Source of the DNA: Thermoflexales bacterium
GTDB taxonomy: Bacteria > Chloroflexota > Anaerolineae > Fen-1058
DNA: 13,889 nucleotides
NCBI GenBank assembly: GCA_030834835.1
Contig: JAUQXD010000859.1
Location: forward strand, 1 to 13,889
Direction of reading: 5' to 3'
The translations under genes and the position numbers were made by a program. The notes under the pieces are model-generated. The model was not told the origin of the DNA and searched no databases. It saw only the letters and a program-made list of their open reading frames with translations. Positions within the stretch are counted from its first letter, which is position 1; every line of letters starts with the position of its first letter. Shown piece after piece: positions 1 to 6,132 of the stretch.

Positions 1-2
1 AT

Positions 3-1025
3 CTGACGGCCGCCGGTATTCCAAGTGTGGTGTTCGATCAGGTTGAGCCTGAACCGTCGATTCAGACGGTGAAGCGCTGTGCGATCGAGCTGGTCCGCCA
101 TCAACCCGATTGGATCATCGGTCTCGGCGGCGGATCGTGCCTGGACGCGGCGAAAACTGCCTGGCTCGTGTATGAAAATCCCGACATTGAGCCGGCGGGC
201 ATTAATCCGTTTGATCAATATCGGCTGCGGGAAAAGGCGCACCTCGTCGCCATTCCCACCACCTCGGGCACGGGTTCAGAAGCGACGTGGTACGCCGTCC
301 TGACGGACCTCGACGAACACCGCAAGGTCGGCGTTGGCTCGCGGGCCTTGCTGGCCGATTATGCCCTCATCGATCCGGCGCTGGTCATGTCGCTGCCGCC
401 GTCGCTGACGGCCGACACCGGCCTCGACGCGTTGACGCATGCCATCGAGAGTTACTGCAGCACCTGGCATAATGATTTCTCCGACGGGCTGTGTCTACAA
501 GCAGCCAAATTGATCTTTGAGTATTTGCCGCGGGCCTATCACAACGGCGCCGATGCCGAGGCGCGCGAGCATCTGCACAACGCCGCGACCATGGCCGGAG
601 TGGGTTTTACCAACTCGCAGGCGACGCTGGCACATGCCATGGGTCATGCGCTGGGCGCGATTTTCCATGTGCCGCATGGGCGAGCGGTCGCGCTGTTTCT
701 GCCGTACACGATCGAGTTTACGGCCAACCGGGGCGGCAGCCGCTACTTCGAGATTGCGCGTGTGCTGGGCCTGCCGGCCGCCGACGATCGATCGGGCGCG
801 GCGAATCTCGTGACGGCGCTGCGTGATTTGCAGCGGACTGTCCGTCAGGCCACGTCGCTCACTGAATTGGGCATCGAGCGTAAGGCGTTCGATCACGCCC
901 TGGATGACCTCATCGCCAAAGCCGAGACCGATACACAGTTAGTCACCAGTCCGCGCCTGCCGGAAACCGCCGAACTGCGCCGCCTGTTTGAGTACGCCTA
1001 CGACGGTCGCGCGGTTGATTTCTAA
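3..1025 (+). CDS. Iron-containing alcohol dehydrogenase, 5'-truncated by window edge
   Basis: This is an NAD(P)-dependent, group III (iron-containing) alcohol dehydrogenase, which interconverts alcohols and aldehydes in the cytoplasm. The reading frame is open to the first base of the window, so the visible 340 residues lack the N-terminus. A GTG at 27 is in frame but internal, because family-typical sequence (AAGIPSVVFDQVEPEP) runs through it. Visible family signatures are GGGSCLDAAK for nucleotide binding, IPTTSGTGSEAT, and the metal-site segments GLDALTHAIESY (Asp and His ligands) and HAMGHALGAIFHVPHG (two further His ligands). All four expected metal ligands are present, so the enzyme should be active. 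The substrate cannot be told from the sequence. Given the neighbours, reduction of a fatty aldehyde is plausible, but that is inference. A palindrome follows the stop codon. Confidence 0.93.
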   Translation: MTAAGIPSVVFDQVEPEPSIQTVKRCAIELVRHQPDWIIGLGGGSCLDAAKTAWLVYENPDIEPAGINPFDQYRLREKAHLVAIPTTSGTGSEATWYAVLTDLDEHRKVGVGSRALLADYALIDPALVMSLPPSLTADTGLDALTHAIESYCSTWHNDFSDGLCLQAAKLIFEYLPRAYHNGADAEAREHLHNAATMAGVGFTNSQATLAHAMGHALGAIFHVPHGRAVALFLPYTIEFTANRGGSRYFEIARVLGLPAADDRSGAANLVTALRDLQRTVRQATSLTELGIERKAFDHALDDLIAKAETDTQLVTSPRLPETAELRRLFEYAYDGRAVDF

Positions 1026-1040
1026 GCCACTCGGCACACG

Positions 1041-1108
1041 GTCCACGATTTCGCACGAATCGTCGCGAAGACCTGTTCATTCGCGCCAATTCGTGCAGAT
1101 TCGTGGAC
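1041..1108. repeat. Nested 68-bp palindrome in the ADH-CBS gap
   Basis: Three consecutive inverted pairs nest around one centre: GTCCACGA (1041-1048) with TCGTGGAC (1101-1108), GCACGAAT (1053-1060) with ATTCGTGC (1089-1096), and CGCGAA (1064-1069) with TTCGCG (1080-1085). It would fold into a long, interrupted hairpin just after the alcohol dehydrogenase. It has no T-tract, so it looks more like a dispersed REP-like element than a classic terminator. The attcgtgga wording recurs near 3461-3495. Confidence 0.7.
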
Positions 1109-1125
1109 TTGTATTTGCCTCTTGC

Positions 1126-1142
1126 CTTGTCTACTTGTTTCC
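1126..1142. repeat. Left arm of a 17-bp inverted repeat flanking the CBS-GMC pair
   Basis: The 17 bases CTTGTCTACTTGTTTCC are the exact reverse complement of 3429-3445. The two arms bracket the CBS and GMC genes. This type of 'caagtagacaag' string is, to my knowledge, a common intergenic repeat in Chloroflexota. Confidence 0.7.
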
Positions 1143-1164
1143 CCTGTCTACTGGCAATTCGGTC

Positions 1165-1193
1165 TTGTAATTCGCTTCACATTCAGGTACACT
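1165..1193 (+). promoter_or_regulatory. Candidate sigma-70 promoter for the CBS gene
   Basis: A -35-like TTGTAA (1165-1170) and a -10-like TACACT (1188-1193) are separated by exactly 17 bases, about 65 bases before the CBS start codon. Each hexamer has two departures from consensus, so this is a candidate only. Confidence 0.4.
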
Positions 1194-1257
1194 ACTCGTG
1201 GTGTTCGTGACGCACTGAGTCAGCGAATTAGCCACTCGCCTGAAGGAGTCCTCGACC

Positions 1258-1662
1258 ATGAAAGAAGGCCGCACAGTTACGGAAGCCAAACGCTTTGGTT
1301 GCTATCACTGCCATGCCGACACACCCATGGTGGATGCGGTGCGCCGCCTAGTGTCCGAGGACATCAGCAGCCTGGTCGTCACCGATCACGACGGTTATCT
1401 GGCTGGCGTCATCACACGGATCGATGTGCTGCGCTGTTATCTGGCGCACGATGACTGGGAACAACAGCCGGTAGGCGCTTACATGTCGCAGCAGGTGGTG
1501 ACCGTCTCGCCGGATGATCAGCTGCGCCACGTGGCCGACCTGTTGCTGGAGAAGCACATTCATCGCGTCGTGGTCGTGCGTGAAGAAAACGGCAAACAGA
1601 AGCCGGTGGCGGTCGTGTCGGACTCCGATCTGGTGTATCACCTGATGAAGGAAGTGGAGTAA
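1258..1662 (+). CDS. Tandem CBS-domain protein
   Basis: This 134-residue protein consists almost entirely of two CBS domains, at about residues 17-64 and 74-131. The first contains ADTPMVDAVRRLVSEDISSLVVTD followed by GYLAGVITRIDVLR; each domain ends in the usual 'hydrophobic-(T/S)-x-x-D-h' element (VITRIDVL; VVSDSDLV). CBS pairs bind adenosine nucleotides such as AMP, ATP or SAM and act as energy or redox sensors. With no catalytic domain attached, it probably works by binding a partner, which is not visible here. The ATG at 1258 has a good Shine-Dalgarno (gaaggag) about 9 bases upstream. C15 and C18 form a C-x2-C pair just before CBS1; a metal or redox role is possible but unsupported. Confidence 0.9.
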   Translation: MKEGRTVTEAKRFGCYHCHADTPMVDAVRRLVSEDISSLVVTDHDGYLAGVITRIDVLRCYLAHDDWEQQPVGAYMSQQVVTVSPDDQLRHVADLLLEKHIHRVVVVREENGKQKPVAVVSDSDLVYHLMKEVE

Positions 1663-1756
1663 CCGGTAATTGGTCAACTGGTGATCGGTAACTGACGGCT
1701 CGTTGACCGATCAACTGATCGACCAATTGACTGATCGAGCAATTACCGATTACGGG
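1663..1756. repeat. Degenerate 16-bp tandem and inverted repeats between CBS and GMC genes
   Basis: Three adjoining 16-base units at 1705-1720, 1721-1736 and 1737-1752 share the pattern GACCnATnnACTGATC, the last being diverged. The stretch from 1663 holds related sequence in opposite orientation (ggtaattggtcaactggt), so the whole gap can fold imperfectly. It could end transcription of the CBS gene or simply be a dispersed intergenic repeat. Confidence 0.55.
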
Positions 1757-1771
1757 CAAGCGAGGTGCTAC

Positions 1772-3424
1772 ATGAACGACCAACAAGACACTTTCGATTA
1801 CGTGATCGTGGGTTCCGGGTTTGGTGGCAGCGTGTCAGCCATGCGCTTGACCGAGAAGGGTTACAGCGTGTTGGTGCTGGAGCGCGGCAGGCGGTTCCGC
1901 GATCAGGATTTTGCCAAAAGCAGCTGGCACGTGCGCAAGTACATCTGGCTACCAGTGCTTAAATGTTTTGGCATCCTGCAAATCAGCAGTTTCCGCGATG
2001 TCATCGTCTTGCACGGCAGCGGTGTGGGCGGGGGCAGTCTGGGTTACGCCAACGTGTTGATGGAACCCAGCGACAAGATGTTTGCCGCACCGGCTTGGTC
2101 GCATCTGGCTGATTGGAAAGCACTGCTCAAGCCGCATTATCGCGTTGCCAAACGCATGTTGGGCGTCGATCGCAATCCGTGCCTGTGGCCGGCCGATGAA
2201 GTGATGCACTCGATTTCGAAAGAACTGGGCACGACGGTCACCTTCCAACCGACCGATGTCGGCACCTTCTTCGGCGAACCGGGCAAGACCGTGCCCGATC
2301 CGTTCTTTGGCGGTGAGGGGCCCGATCGGACCGGCTGCCTTCACTGCGGCGGCTGTATGGTGGGCTGTCGTCACGGCGCCAAGAATACCCTCGTCAAGAA
2401 CTACCTGTATTTTGCCGAAAAATGGGGCGCGCAAGTCTGGCCCGAAACGGAAGTGCGCGACGTGCGGCCGCTGCCGCCCAATCAACCCGACGGTGCGCGT
2501 TACGAAGTAGTCTATCGCAGTTCCACGCGGACGTTTGCCAACCCTGAAAAGATCGTGCGTGTGCGCAACGTCGTCTTCTCGGCGGGTGCCCTGGGCACGC
2601 TGAGATTGCTCTTCCGCTGTCGCGATGTGACCCACTCGCTGCCCCGGATTTCGCAGCGTCTGGGCGACATGGTGCGCACCAACAGCGAGGCGTTGCTCGG
2701 CTCGTCGGCGCGCGATCTCAAGACCAACTATTCAGAAGGCATCGCCATCACCTCGATCTTCCACGCGGACGACGTGACCACCATCGAGCCAGTACGCTAT
2801 CCGGCGGGTTCATCGTTGATGCGCTTTCTGTCCGGCCCCCTGGTCGATCAAGAAGGCAGCATTCCCTCGCGGTTCTTCAAGACGCTCGTGCAAATCTTTA
2901 CGCGCCCGATCGATTTTGCGAAGACCCACATTTTGCCGGGCTGGGCGCAGCGCACGACGATCATTCTGGTCATGCAAACAGAAGATAATCGCATCCGCTT
3001 GCGCCTTGGGCGCAGCCTCTTCACGCTGTGGCGCAGGAATCTGGTCTCCAGGCCGGAGGCTGATCACACCATCCCCAGCAAGATCGACCTCGGCCATCAA
3101 GTCACGCGCACCTTTGCGAAGAAGACCAACGGCATCCCGGCTGGTTCGCTGAATGAGGGTCTGCTCAACATCCCGATGACGGCGCACATCCTGGGCGGCG
3201 TGCCGTTTGGTGCGGATGAGCACGAAGGCGTGATCGATCTCAATTGCGAAATCTACAACTATCCAGGTCTGTTCGTGGCCGATGGGTCGATCATGCCCGC
3301 TAATCCCGGTGTGAATCCCAGCCTCACGATTACGGCATTGGCTGAGTACGCCATGAGCTGCGTGCCGCCCAAAGCGGATGCGATCGTCCGCCAACCGATC
3401 GGCCTGGATGCCTTAACGCGGTAA
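1772..3424 (+). CDS. GMC-family / cholesterol-oxidase-like FAD oxidoreductase
   Basis: This 550-residue flavoprotein belongs to the GMC oxidoreductases and most resembles mycobacterial cholesterol-oxidase-like (ChoD-type) and long-chain alcohol oxidases. The FAD dinucleotide motif GSGFGG is at residues 14-19, the ribose-binding Glu at 37 (VLERG), and the second FAD loop GSGVGGGSLGYAN at 82-94. The C-terminal domain has the expected active-site His (AHILGG, H472) and Asn (NPGVNPSLTITALAE, N515). A cysteine cluster C189-x2-C192-x2-C195-x3-C199 followed by HGAKNTLVKNYL is typical of this subgroup and has ferredoxin-like spacing. There is no signal peptide. I chose ATG 1772, preceded by gaggtg; an in-frame TTG at 1703 would add 23 residues translated from repeats. 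It likely oxidises a hydrophobic alcohol or sterol-like substrate; the exact substrate is unknown. Confidence 0.88.
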   Translation: MNDQQDTFDYVIVGSGFGGSVSAMRLTEKGYSVLVLERGRRFRDQDFAKSSWHVRKYIWLPVLKCFGILQISSFRDVIVLHGSGVGGGSLGYANVLMEPSDKMFAAPAWSHLADWKALLKPHYRVAKRMLGVDRNPCLWPADEVMHSISKELGTTVTFQPTDVGTFFGEPGKTVPDPFFGGEGPDRTGCLHCGGCMVGCRHGAKNTLVKNYLYFAEKWGAQVWPETEVRDVRPLPPNQPDGARYEVVYRSSTRTFANPEKIVRVRNVVFSAGALGTLRLLFRCRDVTHSLPRISQRLGDMVRTNSEALLGSSARDLKTNYSEGIAITSIFHADDVTTIEPVRYPAGSSLMRFLSGPLVDQEGSIPSRFFKTLVQIFTRPIDFAKTHILPGWAQRTTIILVMQTEDNRIRLRLGRSLFTLWRRNLVSRPEADHTIPSKIDLGHQVTRTFAKKTNGIPAGSLNEGLLNIPMTAHILGGVPFGADEHEGVIDLNCEIYNYPGLFVADGSIMPANPGVNPSLTITALAEYAMSCVPPKADAIVRQPIGLDALTR

Positions 3425-3428
3425 ATTA

Positions 3429-3445
3429 GGAAACAAGTAGACAAG
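3429..3445. repeat. Right arm of the 17-bp inverted repeat
   Basis: GGAAACAAGTAGACAAG here is the exact reverse complement of 1126-1142. It is followed by a direct extension (tagataaggca) resembling the flank of the other arm. It starts 5 bases after the GMC stop codon. Confidence 0.7.
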
Positions 3446-3460
3446 TAGATAAGGCAGGCA

Positions 3461-3495
3461 CTTCGTGTTTCTTTGTGTACTTCGTGGATCAATTG
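3461..3495. repeat. ttcgtg-type dispersed repeat before the patatin start
   Basis: The phrase cttcgtg...gtacttcgtggatcaat resembles the attcgtgga repeat at 1089-1108. The patatin start codon follows it directly, so the gene's leader is repeat-derived and has no recognisable Shine-Dalgarno sequence. Confidence 0.5.
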
Positions 3496-3496
3496 T

Positions 3497-4291
3497 ATGA
3501 CTCGCAAACGAGTGGGCTTAGCGTTAAGCGGCGGCGTGATGCGCGGGGCCGCGCATGTGGGTGTGATTATGGCTTTGCAACAGGCCGGCATCCCGATTGA
3601 TTACGTGGCGGGCGTCAGCGCCGGATCGATCGTGGGGAGTCTGTTGTGCGCGGGTATCAGCGCGGCGCGCATGGTCGAACTATCAGCGGAGTTGAACTGG
3701 CGCGCCATCGCCAGCCCGGTGTGGCCGCGCCACGGCCTGGTGAGTTTTGCCAGGTTGGCGCGTTGGCTTATTCGCATTATCGGCGACCGATCCTTCAACG
3801 AACTCTCGATTCCGTTCGCGGTCGGTGTAACTGATCTGGAAACAGGTGCGCCCGTGGTGATTCGTGATGGGAAAGTGGCGGTAGCCGTACACGCCAGCTG
3901 TGCCGTGCCAGGGTTTGTTGCCCCGATTCGATATCAGGGCCGCCTCGTTGGCGATGGCGGTATCTCGTTTAATTTGCCGGGCGCGGCGGCGCGGTCGCTG
4001 GGGGCTGATTACGTGATCGGTGTGGATTTGATGCAGCCTAAGCTGCGCAAACGCGGCGGGCCACTGGGTTATGGCGTCACCGCGTTGGAAGTGATGATCG
4101 CACGATCGGGCGGGGGGCCGGACTCGGTCGATTGTTTGATCACGCCCGAGTTGGCGGGATTTACTTATTTCGATAGCGGTCGATTTGAAGATCTACTGGG
4201 GCGAGGGCAACAGGCCGCGGCAGGACAGCTGGACAGGATTCACGCCGCACTGAATGGGCCGACTGATACATCGCAATCGATCGATCGATAA
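3497..4291 (+). CDS. Patatin-like (RssA/NTE-type) serine hydrolase
   Basis: This 264-residue protein has the complete patatin acyl-hydrolase core: an oxyanion-hole motif GGVMRG (12-17), the nucleophile elbow GVSAG with Ser41, and the catalytic Asp153 in DGG (GRLVGDGGIS). Patatins of this size (RssA-like) hydrolyse acyl esters of phospholipids or other lipids. The start at 3497 (MTRKRVGLALSGG) fits where the family begins; an ATG at 3473 in the same frame would add eight residues from the upstream repeat. No Shine-Dalgarno is visible. There is no signal peptide or membrane segment. The last 131 bases overlap, on the opposite strand, the 3' end of the DUF1997-like gene. The function is confident at family level; the substrate is unknown. 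Confidence 0.9.
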   Translation: MTRKRVGLALSGGVMRGAAHVGVIMALQQAGIPIDYVAGVSAGSIVGSLLCAGISAARMVELSAELNWRAIASPVWPRHGLVSFARLARWLIRIIGDRSFNELSIPFAVGVTDLETGAPVVIRDGKVAVAVHASCAVPGFVAPIRYQGRLVGDGGISFNLPGAAARSLGADYVIGVDLMQPKLRKRGGPLGYGVTALEVMIARSGGGPDSVDCLITPELAGFTYFDSGRFEDLLGRGQQAAAGQLDRIHAALNGPTDTSQSIDR

Positions 4292-4781
4292 AACCGCCGG
4301 CGATTTCGTGAATGCGCCAGTCGGCGATGCTGTGCGTAACTTGATTCATCGCCGCGTCGGGCACCAGGCTCAGGCCGATGGGTTTGGGCAGCGCCGCCGC
4401 AATCCGCAATCTGTAGTCGACCCGCGTTTCATCACCACGCGCCACAAACACCGACTGACTGGTAAACTGCCCCTGTGCGACGAGCGCTTGCACGGACACG
4501 GATTGCCTGACCGGTGTCGGTCCGAGCAAGGGTGACACGTTCAACGTCTGGCTGGCTTCGTCGAAGTGCATCTGCAAATCGCAATAGATCTTCACGCGAT
4601 AGACGCCCAGTTCGATCGTGTGGTAGAGCGCGCGAAAGCGATTGGGCCCGTATTTCTGCACCAGCGAGATGTGCGGCAGAAGATCGAAAATCGCGTCGAA
4701 GTCGCGATAGTAGCGGGTGGCCACAGCCAGGGTATCTGGAAAAACAAATTGACGTTGCGTCGAACCGTTGAGTGTAATCAC
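4161..4781 (-). CDS. DUF1997 / SRPBCC-like protein
   Basis: This 206-residue protein has no recognisable catalytic motif. Its pattern of alternating strands, the phrase FRALYHTIELGVYRVKIYCDL and the later ALPKPIGLSLVPDAAM region resemble DUF1997 proteins, which are known mostly from cyanobacteria and plants and are probably SRPBCC (START-like) lipid-pocket folds. The start is GTG (4781) with no good Shine-Dalgarno; a TAG lies ten codons upstream. The final ~40 residues (from about QSAHSV) lie in DNA that also encodes the patatin C-terminus on the other strand and look unlike the core, so the tail may be a read-through extension. It follows phaR on the same strand, but a hairpin at 4825-4843 lies between them. 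A hydrophobic-ligand role would suit the neighbourhood, but that is inference. Confidence 0.6.
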   Translation of the reverse strand: MITLNGSTQRQFVFPDTLAVATRYYRDFDAIFDLLPHISLVQKYGPNRFRALYHTIELGVYRVKIYCDLQMHFDEASQTLNVSPLLGPTPVRQSVSVQALVAQGQFTSQSVFVARGDETRVDYRLRIAAALPKPIGLSLVPDAAMNQVTHSIADWRIHEIAGGFIDRSIAMYQSAHSVRRESCPAVLPRPVALAPVDLQIDRYRNK

Positions 4782-4824
4782 AGAAATCTCACAAAATGAA
4801 AGAAGTGCCTAAAATATACGCCAA

Positions 4825-4843
4825 AACGCCGCAGCGCGGCGTT
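4825..4843 (-). terminator. Hairpin downstream of phaR
   Basis: Perfect 8-bp arms (AACGCCGC/GCGGCGTT) enclose a 3-base loop, 44 bases past the phaR stop on the minus strand. The last arm ends in TT and is followed by TT, so the U-tract is short. It may be a weak terminator separating phaR from the DUF1997-like gene. Confidence 0.5.
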
Positions 4844-4886
4844 GGAGTTGTGTTGGCAATTGATTGGTGTTACATTGTTGACCAAT

Positions 4887-5459
4887 TTACGCTTGATCCG
4901 GCGCGTCTTTGTGGTGCGCCAGATTGTCTAATTCGCGCGACAGCGCCTCCAGCTGCTGAGTCAGGGCTGTCACATCGGCGCGGGTTGGCGTGGCACTGCC
5001 CTTCAGGAGATCCACTAAATCGATCGAATGCACAAAACCGCCTGATTTGGCGGCGGCCTCCAGCGGCGACAGCAGCACATCCAGTATGTGGAGGCCGTCA
5101 TCGTCGGAGATTTTCCCGACTCTGATCAGTTGTTCCACGCGGCGCTCGATCTCGGCATCCACTTCGCGCTGCCAGTCGGCCGGAGGAATCAGCGCGTGAC
5201 GCAGCTGGCTCAGCGTGTCGTTGCTGGCCTGGATCAAACTGGTGAACACGGCATGCGGAATGCCGCCTTTGATCTTGCGCTCTTGCTCAAAGATGATTTG
5301 CGCCTGCGTCAGGGCGGTCAGGTCTTCGCCGGTCTCGTGATCGATGACCTTGATCTCCTGCTGCTGGCGGATCAGTTCGGCGATGCCGTCCAGCGTGATG
5401 TAGCGCTTGGCTTCGGTATCGTAGAGTTTGCGATTGGCATAGCGTTTGATTAAGGGCAT
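4887..5459 (-). CDS. phaR: PHA-accumulation-type DNA-binding regulator (PhaR-like)
   Basis: The N-terminal residues 4-63 (IKRYANRKLYDTEAKRYITL, then VIDHETGEDLT and QIIFEQE) are a clear match to the PHB/PHA accumulation regulator DNA-binding domain. In proteobacteria this protein binds both PHA granules and phasin promoters, repressing the phasin until granules form. The protein has 190 residues. The middle (85-155) is a helical region rather than the classic PHB_acc repeat. The C-terminus (158-184, TPTRADVTALTQQLEALSRE) is a heptad zipper closely resembling the end of the neighbouring phasin. The ATG at 5459 has a gagga Shine-Dalgarno. It lies downstream of the phasin on the same strand, separated by a strong hairpin. 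Self- and phasin-regulation through 5993-6035 is inference. The symbol is by family; orthology to proteobacterial phaR is not proven. Confidence 0.9.
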   Translation of the reverse strand: MPLIKRYANRKLYDTEAKRYITLDGIAELIRQQQEIKVIDHETGEDLTALTQAQIIFEQERKIKGGIPHAVFTSLIQASNDTLSQLRHALIPPADWQREVDAEIERRVEQLIRVGKISDDDGLHILDVLLSPLEAAAKSGGFVHSIDLVDLLKGSATPTRADVTALTQQLEALSRELDNLAHHKDAPDQA

Positions 5460-5478
5460 AGGATTCCTCGCCGTGACA

Positions 5479-5514
5479 AATCAAGGGAGAGGCGAACCCG
5501 CCTCTCCCTTGATT
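5479..5514 (-). terminator. Strong 16-bp hairpin between phasin and phaR
   Basis: Arms 5479-5494 and 5499-5514 (aatcaagggagaggcg and its exact complement) pair perfectly over 16 bases around a 4-base loop, and TTT follows in the minus direction. It sits 31 bases after the phasin stop and 19 bases before the phaR start, so it could act as a partial terminator or as an mRNA-stabilising element that gives much phasin and little regulator. A TATAAT (5512-5517, minus strand) overlaps its first arm, but I see no -35 match. Confidence 0.75.
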
Positions 5515-5526
5515 ATACAGCTGCGG

Positions 5527-5543
5527 TCGCCGCTGTTCGGCGA
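5527..5543 (-). other. Small hairpin after the phasin stop codon
   Basis: TCGCCG and CGGCGA pair around a 5-base loop, 2 bases downstream of the phasin TAA on the minus strand. There is no U-tract. It may protect the 3' end of the phasin mRNA. Confidence 0.4.
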
Positions 5544-5545
5544 TC

Positions 5546-5947
5546 TTAGTTCTTCAGCGACTCAACTTTGGCCGTCAGTTCGGCGACTTTGTTGCTGAGC
5601 GCGTCGATGTCGTGTTTGGTGGGGATGTTGAGCGTATTGCGCATCTCCTCCAACCGCTTGTCAATGTCCTTCTCGGCCGGCTTCATCTGCTTCTCGGTTT
5701 TCTCGGTCACTTCCTTCATCAACTTGCGGGCGTCCTTCTCGGCGATCTCGCCGCGCTCGACCAGCTTATTGACAAAGTTTTCGACCTCGTCCGAAGCCAG
5801 CGCCACCGCACCGACAGCGGCCAGCACGATACGTCGCGCCGCATCGAACAACGGATTGGCCTCTTCCTTCACGTCTTCCACAACTTTATGCGCCTTGACC
5901 TTGACTTCTTCGACCTTCTCGGCCACGTTTTCGTGTTTCTTCGTCAT
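5546..5947 (-). CDS. Phasin-family (granule-associated) protein
   Basis: This 133-residue, lysine- and glutamate-rich helical protein matches the poly(hydroxyalkanoate) granule-associated (phasin) family. The first ~30 residues are charged. The core (about 36-75: IVLAAVGAVALASDEVENFV, then KLVERGEIAEKDARKLMKEV) is the family hallmark: an amphipathic helix that lies on the inclusion surface, followed by a conserved ERGEIAEKD turn. The C-terminus (IPTKHDIDALSNKVAELTAK) is a leucine-zipper-like coiled coil. There is no signal peptide. The ATG at 5947 has a strong aggagg Shine-Dalgarno 8 bases upstream, and the promoter (6016-6044) is near consensus, which fits an abundant structural protein. No PHA synthase is in the window, so the core of the inclusion could be PHA or neutral lipid. 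Confidence 0.9.
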   Translation of the reverse strand: MTKKHENVAEKVEEVKVKAHKVVEDVKEEANPLFDAARRIVLAAVGAVALASDEVENFVNKLVERGEIAEKDARKLMKEVTEKTEKQMKPAEKDIDKRLEEMRNTLNIPTKHDIDALSNKVAELTAKVESLKN

Positions 5948-5992
5948 TGGAAAATCCTCCTGATGGATTTGGGTTTCTGGTTTTGGTGCGTG

Positions 5993-6011
5993 TTACAACG
6001 CACTGCGTTAT
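5993..6011. promoter_or_regulatory. Palindromic operator-like site, copy B (downstream of phasin -10)
   Basis: TTACAACGCACTGCGTTAT contains the perfect inverted repeat AACGCA-C-TGCGTT and, counting one mismatch, is symmetric over 19 bases (5994-6012). It matches copy A at 16 of 19 positions. It falls just after the expected phasin transcription start, where a bound protein would block elongation or open-complex escape. Confidence 0.6.
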
Positions 6012-6015
6012 ATTA

Positions 6016-6044
6016 TTTATAACACACTGCGTCATGAATGTCAA
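6016..6044 (-). promoter_or_regulatory. Near-consensus sigma-70 promoter of the phasin gene
   Basis: On the minus strand, TTGACA (6039-6044) and TATAAA (6016-6021) are separated by exactly 17 bases. The -35 is perfect and the -10 has one mismatch. The leader to the phasin ATG would be about 60 bases and includes aggagg. Operator copy A fills the spacer and touches the -10; copy B follows the start point. Confidence 0.8.
6017..6035. promoter_or_regulatory. Palindromic operator-like site, copy A (inside the phasin promoter)
   Basis: TTATAACACACTGCGTCAT is the less symmetric twin of copy B, shifted by 24 bases. It overlaps the -10 hexamer and the spacer of the phasin promoter, the usual position for a repressor operator. 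The neighbouring PhaR-like protein, or an unlinked TetR-type factor, could be the ligand; the sequence does not decide. Confidence 0.6.
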
Positions 6045-6132
6045 TAGGCAAAATTCCAAGTGTGAGACTGTACACAAACTTGATTTTGGAGTAACATCTA
6101 GGCACCACCACATTCCTCTCGGGAGCATAGCC

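Noticed and set aside
1663..1756. CRISPR-like array
   Set aside because: Units are contiguous, degenerate and only 16 bases long, with no spacers and no cas genes nearby.
1703..1771. Longer GMC protein starting at TTG 1703
   Set aside because: The added 23 residues come from the 16-bp repeats, have no Shine-Dalgarno before them, and precede the FAD-binding N-terminus expected right after ATG 1772, which has gaggtg.
3473..3496. Patatin 1 start at ATG 3473
   Set aside because: It adds eight residues from a dispersed repeat before the family-typical RKRVGLALSGG start.
5947..6132. Longer SCP2 protein starting at 5947
   Set aside because: The extension reads through the phasin Shine-Dalgarno, promoter and operator region. 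ATG 6133 has its own Shine-Dalgarno and fits the family N-terminus.
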